A DNA stretch of 64,000 bases from Chloranthus sessilifolius (lineage: Eukaryota > Streptophyta > Magnoliopsida > Chloranthales > Chloranthaceae), in the NCBI GenBank assembly GCA_021018995.1, contig CM037585.1, positions 72,294,646 to 72,358,645 on the forward strand. The letters are read 5' to 3'. The notes beneath the pieces are model-generated. The model was not told where the DNA came from. It made no database searches and saw nothing but the letters and a program-made list of their open reading frames with translations. This document shows, one piece after another, positions 46,762-58,119 of the stretch. The position numbers and the translations under genes were made by a program. Within the stretch, counting starts at the first letter, position 1. Every line of letters begins with the position of its first letter.

Positions 46762-48119
46762 TTATGTGTCTCAACCGATAGTGAGATACAACATGAAATC
46801 TTGGAAGAAGCCCATAGATCTATGTATGTGATACATCCGAGCCGCACTGAAATGTACCATGACTTGAAGAGGAAGTTTTGGTGGAAGGGAATGAAAAGAG
46901 ATGTCACTGAGCATGTAGCGAGGTGCTTGGTATGTCAGCAGGTCAAAATTGACCACCGACATCCTGCTAGTTTATTGCAGCCCCTGCCAGTGCCAGAATG
47001 GAAATGGGAGAATATTTCAATGGAATTCATTTTGGGCTTGCCAAGAACTCAGAAGGGGCACAACGCTATTTGGGTGATTGTGGATCGACTAACCAAGTCG
47101 CACACTTCCTTCCATACAGCACGTGTTACACTGTGAGCAAACTTGCTGAAATGTATCTAAAGGAGATTGTAAGGCTCCATGGCATACCTTCAAGCATCAT
47201 TTCAGACCGGGACCCACTCTACACATCTCAGTTTTGACAGCGTTTTTAAGAAGGGATGGAATTCAACTCAACTTTTCACCCTCAAACTGATGGACAAACA
47301 GAAAGGGTGAATCAGGTAATAGAAAATATGCTCAGGGCCTGCATGATTGATTTTCAAGGATCATGGGATAAATACTTGCCCTTGATCCAATTCGCGTACA
47401 ATAACAATTACCAAACCAGCATCAGGATGGCTCCTTTCGAAGCACTCTATGGTCGCCGATGCAAATCTCCCCTCAATTGGGAAGAGGTTGGAGAGCGCAT
47501 GTTGCTAGAACTAGAACTTATCGAGACCACCAATGCGACAGTTCAACTTATACATGAATGCTTGGAAGTTGTGCAAGACTGTCAAAAGAGTTACACAGAC
47601 CTTATGAGAAGAAGTGTAGTATTTCAGGTCATTCTAAGCCCAAAACTACTTTAGGTGTTCACCTAATCATCATGAGACCGACAGTCCTAATCTTTTCAGG
47701 TGGGAGATCACATTTTTGTAAAAGTCTTGCCGACCAAGGGCATGATGTGGTTCGGCAAGCGAGGAAAACTCAGTCCTCAATACATAGGTCCTTTTGAAGT
47801 TCTTGGACGCATTGGTGAAGTAGCTTCCCGAGTCACCCTACCATCGCAGTTGTCAAGCATCTACAATGTGTTCCACATCTCGATGCTGAGGAAGTATGTT
47901 AGGGACACATCTCATATATTGGATTACCAACTTCTTGAGATTCAAGGAGACTTGGTAATAATAGAAGAACCGGTGAGAGTGTTGGATCACAAAGAACAAA
48001 TTTTGAGAACAAAAAATATTTCGCTTGTTCTAGTTCAGTGGCGGAACCATTCCGCCACAGAAGCGACATGGGAATGAGAAGCGAAGATTCGAGATCAATA
48101 CCTGAATCTGTTTGTGTAG
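46762..48119 (+). pseudogene. Integrase with GPY/F motif and chromodomain
   Basis: The stop at 46759 separates it from RNase H. The HHCC zinc region has HRSMYVIHPSRTEMYHD and CLVCQQVK. The core begins WENISMEFILGLP, where the first catalytic Asp is Glu. The second, ISDRDPLYTSQF, lies in another frame after a frameshift near 47100. The third Glu is kept in FHPQTDGQTERVNQVIENML. GPF appears in KLSPQYIGPFEVL (about 47780). The chromodomain ends near EEPVRVLDHKEQILRTK and WRNHSATEATWE, before a TGA at 48075 and a final TAG at 48117. The chromodomain would direct insertion to marked chromatin. A stop near 47235 and a break near 47650 also occur. Confidence 0.9.
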
Positions 48120-48834
48120 AATGCGTTACGTTTTGAAACTAACGTCATTTATAGGAATTAACTCTAAGTTGTATAAGAACCTATAATGTATGATTAATAC
48201 AGCTTTTAATATATTCTAATATGGAAATTCGTCTTATGGATACGAAGTTGGATAATTAATTGCAGATAACCTGTCACAACGTAAAACTATATGGGTAACC
48301 ATAGACCATGATACATAATCACCTTCACTCCAACGACTTTAAATATTGAGATCTACAAATTAAGTACAGCGGGTAAGGAAAGACTAGTGGAAAAGTCTTA
48401 ATTGTTATAACCTAAACTGTATGCAGGTGGACAGAATCCCCAAAAGACCAGCCTATTTTCCAATACCCCCCAGCTTAGGCTAGGCCACTTGAGTCGGGTC
48501 CACTCGAGCATGCAAAATTTGGTCGAGCGTCCACTTAAACCATGCTCGAGCGTGCTTCTAAGACTGCTCGAGCGGCCATCAGATCTATAAATAGGGCCGA
48601 AGCCCTCTTTTTCACTCCCTCGAAGTTTTGAACTCTTCTTATTCTTCGTTTTCTCCCTTCGTCCGTAAGAAGCTCAAATCCGCTCCAAACAATGCCATTT
48701 CTTCGTGATTTTGTAAGATTTGTCTGCGTTCTGGCTCTAGATCTCGTGCATCCTTTCCAATGGTAAAACTCTTGAAAACCCTTTTTTTTCTTTTCATTCA
48801 AAATCCTTGAAAATTTTCTTTTCTTATTTCAATA
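48120..48834 (+). promoter_or_regulatory. Putative internal promoter upstream of the extra ORF
   Basis: The first 360 bases show no feature. From 48495 to 48575 four CTCGAG-type motifs occur (ACTCGAGCATG, GGTCGAGCGT, GCTCGAGCGTGC, GCTCGAGCGGCC). They are followed at once by TATAAATAG (48586-48594) and 240 bases of pyrimidine-rich leader to the ATG at 48835. The arrangement of motifs, TATA box and leader resembles a plant Pol II promoter. This is inference from sequence. Confidence 0.5.
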
Positions 48835-50209
48835 ATGGCTTCAAAGAAAATAACGGTCTTGAAGCCCTCTAAATCTACGACCTCAAAATCCCAATCTTCG
48901 AAGAAATCGAAGAGTGTTCCGGAACTGACCCCAAAACCGACTCTAGAGCAACCCGCCGCATGGTGGGCTAACAAGACCCTAGCACCTGAGTGGTCTTTTA
49001 GCCACGATTTTGTGGTGGACGAGGACACTACCTCGTGGGCGATCGAGTACATTCGCCGAGCAAAACTTGATTTTTTACTTCAACCATTTCACTCCCACTA
49101 CTACCCGCGACTTGTTTGCTTATTCTATCAAAACATGGAAATTGGAGCCGGTGTCGGAACACTAACCACAAAAATCGACAACCGAATTTTTCAATTCGAT
49201 GTTTGTGACATTGCTAAAACCATAGGTTCTACTATGAATTTCTGCGACAACATTGGCTTGTATCAACCCCATGTCACAGACATTTCGATTCATGTCATTG
49301 CCACGAAAATTGTCGATGACGGCCTTGTGGTTAATGGTGCTATTCATAGACCCCAATTACCACCCAAAATGTAGCCACTTGATGATATTTTTAGGAAGAA
49401 CCTGTACCCGCTCCAACATGAGTAAGAGTAGAGAGGACCCCTTTTACAAGCCCTATACTCGACACACTGTGAATGATGGTTCAATGCTCCTAGGATGATT
49501 TTGACGACATTATATATGCCCATCACCACATGCTAAGCACAACCTCCAAACCAATAAATTACATGCCCTATGCCCGACTCATCTCCCGAATGTTAGAAAA
49601 ACATGATGACGCCGAGGAGGATGAACCCTATCAAATTCTTGCCTGTGAAGAGAAAATTACAGATAACACCCGCCAATGGACATTGCGTGAGTGGAACCAA
49701 ACCTTGAAGACCTATGGCATAGTGCTAAAGATTGGCGCCTTTGTCAACAATAGGGGGCTGCCCAACAACAACAAGCCCCAACCCAAGACGAACCAGTAGT
49801 CAAAGGTGCACAACAACTACCAACCTAGCCACCACTTGCTCCTCCAACCGATGTCCTTACGCTCTCTGAAATTAATCGTCAGATGAACATTCTCCAATGG
49901 CACCATCACCAAACCAAAACTCATCTCTCCACTCTGCGCCAAGATAACCATATGCTCCACGAGAGGTTGGACTTCCATGAGGAAATCCAGTTGTGCCTCA
50001 TCAAGAAGGCCTACCCATCGGCCCATACACCTTTTGTCGTGCATGAGAGGATGTACACTTCCGACTACACGTCGAGATTCACTTAGGGAGCATCCACTTC
50101 AGGTGCAGGTCCTTCGGCCTCTGGAGCAGCAAGTACTGAACAAACCGCTACTCCGCTTGGTGAGCTTAAGATTCAATACAACATTCAGTTATGTTATTTG
50201 CTACATTGA
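48835..50209 (+). pseudogene. Extra envelope-like / plant transposon protein ORF of the Tekay element
   Basis: The ATG at 48835 opens a Lys/Ser-rich start (MASKKITVLKPSKSTTSKSQ). The domain follows with LQPFHSHYYPRLVCLFYQNM (the family's YPxLVxxFYxNM) and RIFQFDVCDIAKTIG. Parts in other frames are NLYPLQHE, NYMPYARLISRMLEKHD (the LPxxxLIxxxL pattern, 49560-49610), REWNQTLKTYGIVLK, and a Q/H-rich helical tail LRQDNHMLHERLDFHEEIQL. It ends in an Ala/Ser-rich stretch with a TGA at 50207. There are stops at 49372 and 49423, and frameshifts near 49440, 49520 and 49800-49850. It is related to the ORF of element E but not a close copy. Function is unknown. Such ORFs are known in Athila and Tat elements, so its place in a chromovirus is odd. 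Confidence 0.65.
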
Positions 50210-50514
50210 TTTACTTTTGCACTCTCAAGATGAATATGCGTTAGTGAGTTGTTAGTGAATAATAAGTAGTAGTAGTACATGTTGTCAGTTTAATTCCCAT
50301 CACTGAAATTCCATGATGATGATAGAAATTTAATAAAATAGCTAATTGTAGTATTTCTAATATTCTTCATTCTCGAATTTTGTATACCTTTGCAATGCTT
50401 CTATTTACCTTTGCAATGATTTTGTATGCCTTTGCAATGCCCTTATATACCTTGGCAACATTTTTGTAGAAGGTTCAATTTTCGAGGATGAAAATTCTTC
50501 TAAGGAGGGGAGGA
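50210..50514 (+). other. 3' untranslated end with polypurine tract
   Basis: Recurring CTTTGCAATG words (50390-50465) precede the tract AAGGAGGGGAGGA (50502-50514), which abuts the 3' LTR. The tract primes plus-strand DNA synthesis. No gene is seen. Confidence 0.85.
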
Positions 50515-52772
50515 TGTGACACCCCGTAAAACCACAAGTGTAAAGTCCAGATCGACGGTGTGTCACGGCCCATGGATCCTTGAACGGGGAAAATTCATGT
50601 AGGCATGGGCCACTAGAAACCCATATGAACCAATTTAGAGTGAGGGCCTAATTGAACCTAGGCCATGGACCTCTCTTAGATTTGGCCATTTGGGGGGCCC
50701 CACACTAAGAACTAAACCATGGTGGGCCATCTCCAATGTTGTGAGGAGCCCCTAGTCATTACTCGACCCTTGAGGACCCTCAAGACACTAAGGGCTATGA
50801 TGGGATTTGGGTGGATTGAGACCCATTTAGGCCCATGGGTGGAGAACCAATAGATGGACTGCATACACAGAGTGGGGGTGTATAAGCTAAACACCCGATC
50901 TGTGTCACCCTACTTTAACCACATGCACGTAACCATGCAAATCATTATTTGCATTGTTTTGGTCGGTTGTGTAAGGAGAAGGGAGACCGAAGTGAAGAAA
51001 GGAAAGCCATTTCCTTCTCCTCCGTTTGGTTCAAGCTCATTACAGCTAAACCGTGGATTTCAGTCTAGAAAACTCCTCCGTTCTATATAGAATTTGAACT
51101 CTATAACCTTGGGGCACTGCAACTTTGTGAGCCATGCAAATCAACGAGAAGGAGTTGTGAAATAGGTGTACCGAAGGCATTGATCCAATGCCTTTGTGTC
51201 GTAAAGAGTCGCATGTGAGGAAAGCTCATAAAGGTAACCCTCGTTTCATGTACGTCATGTTTTAGGGTTAAGAGACCTTGCTAGGTTGTGATACTCGAGG
51301 CCGCATGCAAGGATTTCAAGGATCGAACGTATCCGAAGCTTAGAAAGGAATGCTTCGGGTTAATCATTGAAACCCTTTCATGAGCTCTGGGATTGGGGAT
51401 AAATCGTGTATTATAGTCCGCAATGTGGGGTTTGCGTGGTGCGTTTTATTTGTTTCTAATAGATGTCTCGTGGATGAGCAATAGCTCATCTTGTGCTCAT
51501 TGGGCGAGTTGTTGAACCATCTCGGGAAGCTATAAGGGCCGGCTCGAGTTTTGGGTGTGTGCTATTTAAGACACCAATTCTGTAGGGTATGCTCAAGTGT
51601 GAATCGCCCCATTCCAGTGGAAAACCACCTGGAGCCCTATGCTCGAGCTGGAATTATAGGATTAAAACACTCGGGAAGAAATCGCTCGAGCGTGAGCTGA
51701 GGATTTACATTGGGAATACGCTCGAGCATGATTTGGGTCGCTTGAACGGGAAAAGACTTGAAGGGTACGCTCGAGCGGGATCTCTAGACTATTTTCGCTT
51801 GAGTCAAAACCGCTCGAGTGGGACTTGGAGATTTGTATTGGAAACACACTCGAGGGTGAATAGTGTCGCTCGAGCGGGATATCACCTGAAGCCTACGCTC
51901 GAGTGTGATTCGTAAGCTTATTTCGCTCGGGTTAAAACCGCTCGAGCGTGAAGCATAGGTGCCACTGGGAACCGCTCGAGCGTGAATCGAGCCACGCTTG
52001 AGGGTGGAACTCTGTTTTGGACTTTAATAAAATGTATGCTTGGGGCTTGACTTGTAAGCTCGAGTGTTATACGCGGGGATTCGTATTGAGTACCAATGTC
52101 TAAGACACGCATTTGTTTATGCTCGCCTACTTGTGATATCATATTAAATTACCAGATTATTTATATATATATGCATCTATGCCATGAATTAGAATGACAT
52201 TGTATCATTTTTCATTGATTATGTCCCTATTGAGCTTGGATGAAGCTCATTCCTCGACTATATGTCACAGCTGCAGGAGCTGAGCCTGTGAGAGATTCGG
52301 AGCAAGAGAAGGATCCGGATTACACACCTGAGGACGAAGAGGAGTTACTCGAGGAACACTATCGGTAGCTGACTCGGGTTGAGTTTGTTTTTGAGGAATT
52401 TTTTAATAAGGTACAGTATTTTGAGAAACAAAGATACTATGATATATATTTTGAATCCACTGTGTAGGAGAAGGACGGCCTTCACCGGTGGATATTTTGT
52501 ATAAATTCTGCTAGTCATAGATAGTTAGCTTCGTGGGTATACTATCTAGTTGTGTGTGTCTCGCTCTACTATATTTCTGCTATGTACTTTGATTCTCCTC
52601 ACATGATTGCTTACCACACTACCTGATGGCTCGGTCCTTCCAACTACCTTATTTGGGAAGAGCGAGCTCTAGAAGCGAAGTAAGTACTTTCACTTTATGT
52701 GTTACTGTGCCCCATATTTCATGATCGATTTGACGGCTCGAGTTTTTCGGTAAGGAAATTCGGGGTGTCACA
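50515..52772 (+). mobile_element. 3' LTR of the Tekay element
   Basis: This 2258-bp LTR starts TGTGACACCCCGT and ends CGGGGTGTCACA. Relative to the 5' LTR it lacks about 840 bases (junction near 52112), has an insertion of about 55 bases near 51445-51500, and shows many substitutions. The insertion is therefore old. Its CTCGAG array is at 51580-52010. Confidence 0.9.
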
Positions 52773-53236
52773 TATACTGTCTTTCCTTACACCATCTTTC
52801 TTTATCGTAAATGGGTCTTGTTGTTGAAGCATCATTGCTTTTGAATTGAAGCGTAATCACGTCTTTGTTGAAGTGCCCTCACTTCTCAGTTGATGCGACG
52901 CTTCCAATTTCTGTGATGTCGTTTCTCATTTACACTGCTTTACACTATTTTCCTATACACTACATTTCGTGACCATCATTCAGAGGTGATGACGCTATAT
53001 TTTTGAAGCGTTAAAGCTTCGTTATTGAAGCGTCGGCACTGGCGCTTCTTTTTAATCTCGTGCGCCTATTGGATCCCAACTGAGTGAAGCGCCTACGACT
53101 CAACCTGGAATCATTGACAATGTTAACTTTTTAATCCTGTGACAATGTTAACTTTACTCAGATCTACTTATAAAGTATAAAGATTTACTAATCAGGATAC
53201 AAAAGATTTCATTCATAAATCAAAACTATTTTTTTA
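52773..53236. other. MULE right arm, continued (copy 2)
   Basis: It resumes the sequence broken by the Tekay element (CTTTCCTTACACC continues the repeats of ACACT/TTTCTT before 40051). It then repeats block 39677-40020 in direct orientation, including GAAGCGTCGGCACTGG (53027-53042). There is no gene. Element F is inserted at 53237. Confidence 0.5.
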
Positions 53237-54764
53237 TGTTAGGGACTTGTATGTACCATCTTTAATTTAGTCTTAACCTATTGTAAGTGAACAATGGAAA
53301 TTATACTACTAGCAAAAGATCGTTCCCACAGAGATAGGTTCAACTATATTAATTTAATTTTTATGAAACCATATACTTATCTTTTAAGATCCTAATCTAC
53401 TGCTGAAATATGAATAAAGAATTATTTTTTTATCTAAATTGCAGAAAATAGATCCTAATCTTCCTTCTTCAGATTATGGTCGTCAATCACAATCTTCAGC
53501 TATCGGATATTTATGAATTTAAATAGTACCGTTACACTATATATCAAGTTTCCTAGCATTGGTCGTCAATCAATACTAAAATCCTATCAATATAGATTTA
53601 ATCTAATCAACAATCTCCTAAAACTTGGGCGTCAATTAAATTGTAGAAAATCGAAGATGCAAAAGTAAAAACCGTTACACTAATTTGCAAACCTTAATCT
53701 GAGTCGTCAATTCAAATTAAAATCTAAAGATATTTACAAAGCAGGAAGTAAAAGAAAATAAAATTTAAACTAGAAAGCAATAAAATTATATCTTTCACTC
53801 CTCAGCCGCAGTCGTCAATTGCTTCTGAGAAACTATAGATATCTACTCTAATCTTCAGCTCTCAATTGCAATTGTCAATTGCTCTTGAGAAACCTTGGAT
53901 ATCTAATCTACAAAGCAATAAAAATCTACTCTAAATTTGATCGGAAGAAAATCCAACCTCAGTCGTCAATTGGTGCTGAAAAATTCTTCGATGATTATTC
54001 CTATACCAGGCTCTCTTATTTATAGATCATAAGGAGTCGGTTTGCAAGACTTCTAATTCTATTTAAAGAAATAACTAAAAACAAAACTATCCTAATATAA
54101 TTCTAATTCTAATATTATCTTTCTTTCCGTTCCTTCTGTTGATGCGCTTCTAGATTTCTTCCTTTTTATTCAGTAGTAGAGTCCTTTTAAGATTCTTCTT
54201 CATCAATCTCCTAGATTCGTGATCAGCCAAACTTCTAATTCAAGAGTTCTTCAAATTTTATTTATGGCGGTGGAAATCTTCACGTGATCAGCAACAGTGG
54301 TATCAGCAACGAGAAGCTTTTTCTATAAAATCGTAAATCACGATTTTCTTTCTTTCATCTATTATGGTTTTTCTTAGAAAATCGTAAATCACGATTTTCT
54401 ATTTCTCACACAGATTTATCTTAGTTGACGATTCTTTGGATTACAATTGATCATTTTCTTCTTTGTATCACCTTTACTTTGAACGTCTTCTGGAGAATCG
54501 TAAATTATAATTTCTCATTTCTCTCTTTGGCTTCAGTGCTCAATCGTAAAACACGATTTCTTGTCTTTCAGTATTTATCGAATCATCTTTTTACGCTTAA
54601 TCGTGTTTTACTATTCTTTTGAGTTTATTTTGATAAAAATTAACACTTTGGCTCTCTTCTATTGATTTTTTTAATATCTGCACATCATTAACTTCTTAGT
54701 AGCAAACTAAGTCCTAGCATCACTAAGTTAAGGGTAATAAATTGGTATATTATGTAACTGATCA
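53237..54764 (-). mobile_element. 3' LTR of element F (same family as E), inverted
   Basis: This 1528-bp LTR reads on the minus strand like the LTRs of E. The plus-strand start TGTTAGGGACTTGTATG is the complement of E's LTR end, and TAACTGATCA is the complement of its start. It has the same palindromes (54335-54400, 54495-54560) and GTCGTCAAT motifs (53478-53960). Confidence 0.85.
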
Positions 54765-56124
54765 CACCCCCAAACTTAAGTTTTGCTAGTCTCTAGCAAA
54801 TAAGGAAATATAAAATATCTTATTAAAAATTTAAATTGCCACTTTCGTAGAGAGCACGATTATATTTAATAGATGCAACTAACCTTTAAACCCCTAAGTG
54901 ATCCCTAGTGGAGGAGTTGTAATCTCCTGAAGGTTTTTAGCGAAGTTACCTACAAACTTCCAAATGTTTTTGAAATTTTCAAATCTTTTTCAAAAATTTG
55001 AAATAAAAATTCTAAACTAATTTTGTACACTAATTAAATTAACTAAGGTGGTCATTATAGAGTCGTTTATGATTTTCTAAAATTACCAATCTTTTATCCT
55101 TATTTTTCATTATAACAGTTATCCTTGATTAGAACTCCAACAATTTCAATTCATAATAAACAGGGAGATATATGCATTAGTTAATAGTTTATTCTTCATA
55201 AATTTTTCTAAATTACAGATTTAGAAAATATATTCATTCAAAAACTCACTATTGACATACTCTCAAAAAGATATCGAAACTTTTTGGATTCTCACAATGT
55301 TATTTCAGAAAAATTTAGTCAAAGATAAAATTGTCAATCTCATAGAAAAGGATAATCTACTTTATTCATATGAATCCCTGTACAATCTATAATATTTATT
55401 TTTCATATCTCTCCTAGGCTTATGCTTTTGCAAATAGTAAATCAAAGAGGTCTTTTATTTGACTTGTAATGGGGCTTTGGGTTTCAGAAGGTGTCAAAGA
55501 AAGGTAGAAAATGATTCAAAGTTTTTCTGAGAATTTAACTCTTCTTTCTCCTATCTTTTCAGTTTATTCTTCTTTTCTTCAGTAAGTATCCATAAATTAG
55601 ATAACTTCTTCCCATTTTTTATTATTGTAAATCTCATTTTTTCAATTGTAAAATTGTATTTTACGATTTTCTTCTCTTTGAAAGCTTTTTACTTGAAAAT
55701 CATTTTTTTTTTAGGAATCGTTCTTCACGATTTTTCATTCTTTCCCATATTCTTCTTTTGATTTCTTGAACTGTACCTTTTTTTTTGCATTCCCCTTTTT
55801 TTATTTTTCCTTTTTACTCCTTCCACTCCCTCTTTTTACCTTCTTTTGAATTCTAAAGTCTCAGAAAATATAAGGGTTAAAGGTTGAAAGCTTTGGGTAG
55901 TACATATGGTTAAAGGTTTATTTGATTTTTGGTATAAAGAAATTCAGTTTTAGGCTTCTAATATGGGTTCAAGGGATAAAATATAATATGTAATTTAAGA
56001 TTTTTGGCTCTGATTTAACAAAAGATGGCCTTTGATCATCTTTACGATTTACTAGCATAGATGCCTTATTGCTTTGATATTTTTAACAGATAGTTCTAGA
56101 CAAAAAATTAGGTTATCATAGATG
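54765..56124 (-). mobile_element. 3' internal region of element F
   Basis: The polypurine tract is at 54765-54778 (CACCCCCAAACTTA, complement). The rest is the inverted counterpart of 24680-26013 in E, without coding potential. Homology ends at 56124 (GGTTATCATAGA), where the Tat-like block begins. The 5' part of F is therefore displaced or lost. Confidence 0.8.
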
Positions 56125-57155
56125 TGCAACCGTGGATTTTTGACGATTCGTTGCGACGATGAGCTCTCAAATAAATTTTTAGAGTTGCCACCCGGAGCTT
56201 TTGGTGTCTTGGGAAACCAAGATCAATTTCATAAGCACCGAAATGCCACACATATGAGCACCGAAGTGCCACACATATGACTCTGAATCCGGTCTACGCC
56301 AAAGGCTCTTGGGTAGGAGCTTCGGTTATCGATTGGAAAGGTGTTAGGCACCCAATCAACCCGCTTAAGGCAGTCTCTACTTATGGCCAAAACAAAAATA
56401 ATAGAAAAGAAATGAAAATGCCTTCCTTTTGCCCAAAGGGTCTTAAAATCCTATTTGTATCCCTCCGTTCCTACCGAAAATTTGGCGGCGTAACGGCATA
56501 AATGGGAGGATAGAGGAAGAATCAAGAAGGTAGAGGAATAGAGGAGAGAGCCAGAGCTCTCGGGCCCTTATTGCACCGCTGTGGAGCCTTACGCTGGCTT
56601 GCTTTGGTGAGCTTTTGAAGGCTTGTATGGTCAAAAATAAGGTTCTAACTCCTAGGGCTTGATAGCTAAGAGGTAGAGAGAGAAGGCTAAGGGGTATCAC
56701 ACACCTAACCTAGAGCTTTTTGGTGAAATGTTAAGGTCTAAAGGAAATTTTAAAGTTTTGGAATTGGTATGGGAATGTCTCACTAGAGGAGAGAGGGAGA
56801 AGGGATTCCGTAATCTCTTAATTGCAAAATTTTTAAGACTCTGTAAAGGGAGGGGTGCTTCTCTATTTATAGGAAAAAGAGAGGTTAGGAGGGTGCTTAG
56901 AGGCTAATTTAGATTAGAAATTAGGTAATCTAGTCATCTAAGGTTTCTTAGGGATTTTAGAGTCTTGAAAAGTGTGAGAAGATGCTCCAATGGTGGATGA
57001 TAGGGTGGGGCTTTAAACCACTTAAGGGGTTGCACATAAATGGTAAATGTGTGCAACAGAACTAGAAAAATACACTCTAAAGGTAAAGATGGTCAATAAG
57101 TTAAACCCCAATCTCAAAATTTGAGGCAAAAACCCACAGTTACTGTTCATATGCC

Positions 57156-57322
57156 TGGCGCAACTAGTAGTTGTGCCAACCATATATACAGTAAAACAGT
57201 GTTGTACAGTAGCTTGGGAAGTTGGAAGCCCGTGAGGGAACCCACCTACATGTGGCATAGCTATTAGTTATGCCAAGTCATTTTTGGGGAGAAATGGTTT
57301 GGCGCAAGTAATACTTGCGCCA
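57156..57322. repeat. Three 23-bp palindromes of the TGGCGCAACTA type
   Basis: The positions are 57156-57178, 57253-57275 and 57300-57322. Each is half-site TGGCGCAACTA (or variants TGGCATAGCTA and TGGCGCAAGTA), one central base, and the complementary half. In the third, both halves carry matching changes, so pairing is kept. Confidence 0.9.
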
Positions 57323-58119
57323 AATCTCAAAGGGGGTCACAACATATTTACCATTTTGCCCTTACTCTTCAGAACACGATATCATCTCCCACACAGCTCC
57401 GATTGGGATGATTCTTGGCTTATTGGAAAGCTGAGTACTTCTATTTTTCAATGGTATAAGATTCGATTATAGTAGAAGGTCATAGCTAGTTCCAGTACAC
57501 TACTCTTCATCCATTGCTCGGGAAAGCTAGGTTTAGGTCCGGAATGAGTTCTAAGGGTCGGGATGGGTTTCTAAGAGTTTAAGAAGATTCCTAAGGGTTT
57601 GGAATGACTCCTAAGGTTTCAAAAAGGTTCCTAAGGGTTTCATACATGCCATTAAAAGCTCAGAGATGCACCTCTCTCTAAATATATTTCCATCGGGCCT
57701 TGGGCCAAATTTGAGTTTCTATAGATGCCCCTCTTTGGCATCCAATCACTAATGATCAAATGCCAAAGAAAAGAGACATCTAAAGAGGCCCAAGGCATTA
57801 CTGATGGGTCTGCTAAATTCATAACAAACTTCAAACATCAGATGAGTAACATGGTGAGAAAACGAAAGCCCTGTATGTCAGGAAAAAATGGTTGTTTCTC
57901 AAGATAATCGGTCCCCAAGCGCTAAGCGACATTACTGGGCATAACTGAGGTGGAATAAGTTGCGAAAGCCCAATAGCTAGGAAAAATGATCGCTTCTCGA
58001 GATGATTTGAAGGAGTTTGATGTTCAAGACTCATTCTGAATACAACAACTTCGTAAGGAGGGTGATCAACCCATATTCAAAGATAGGCACAAAATAAATA
58101 CGTAAGGTTCTACAGTTTG

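Larger units (their letters stand above)
40051..52772 (+). mobile_element. Complete, decayed Tekay-type chromovirus with an extra 3' ORF
   Basis: This 12.7-kb Ty3/gypsy element has both LTRs, an initiator-Met tRNA primer site, a gag-pol region ending in a chromodomain, a polypurine tract, and flanks tacac (40046-40050) and tatac (52773-52777) that differ at one base. The order gag, PR, RT, RNase H, IN, chromodomain and the C-terminal EEPVRVLDHKEQILRTK sequence point to Tekay (Del). Unusually, about 2.4 kb with an envelope-like ORF lie between the chromodomain and the 3' LTR. Confidence 0.9.

Noticed and set aside
12078-52010. CRISPR-like arrays of short palindromic repeats
   Set aside because: The repeats are 10-16 bases, degenerate and irregularly spaced, lie inside plant LTRs, and have no cas genes. 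They are LTR motif arrays.
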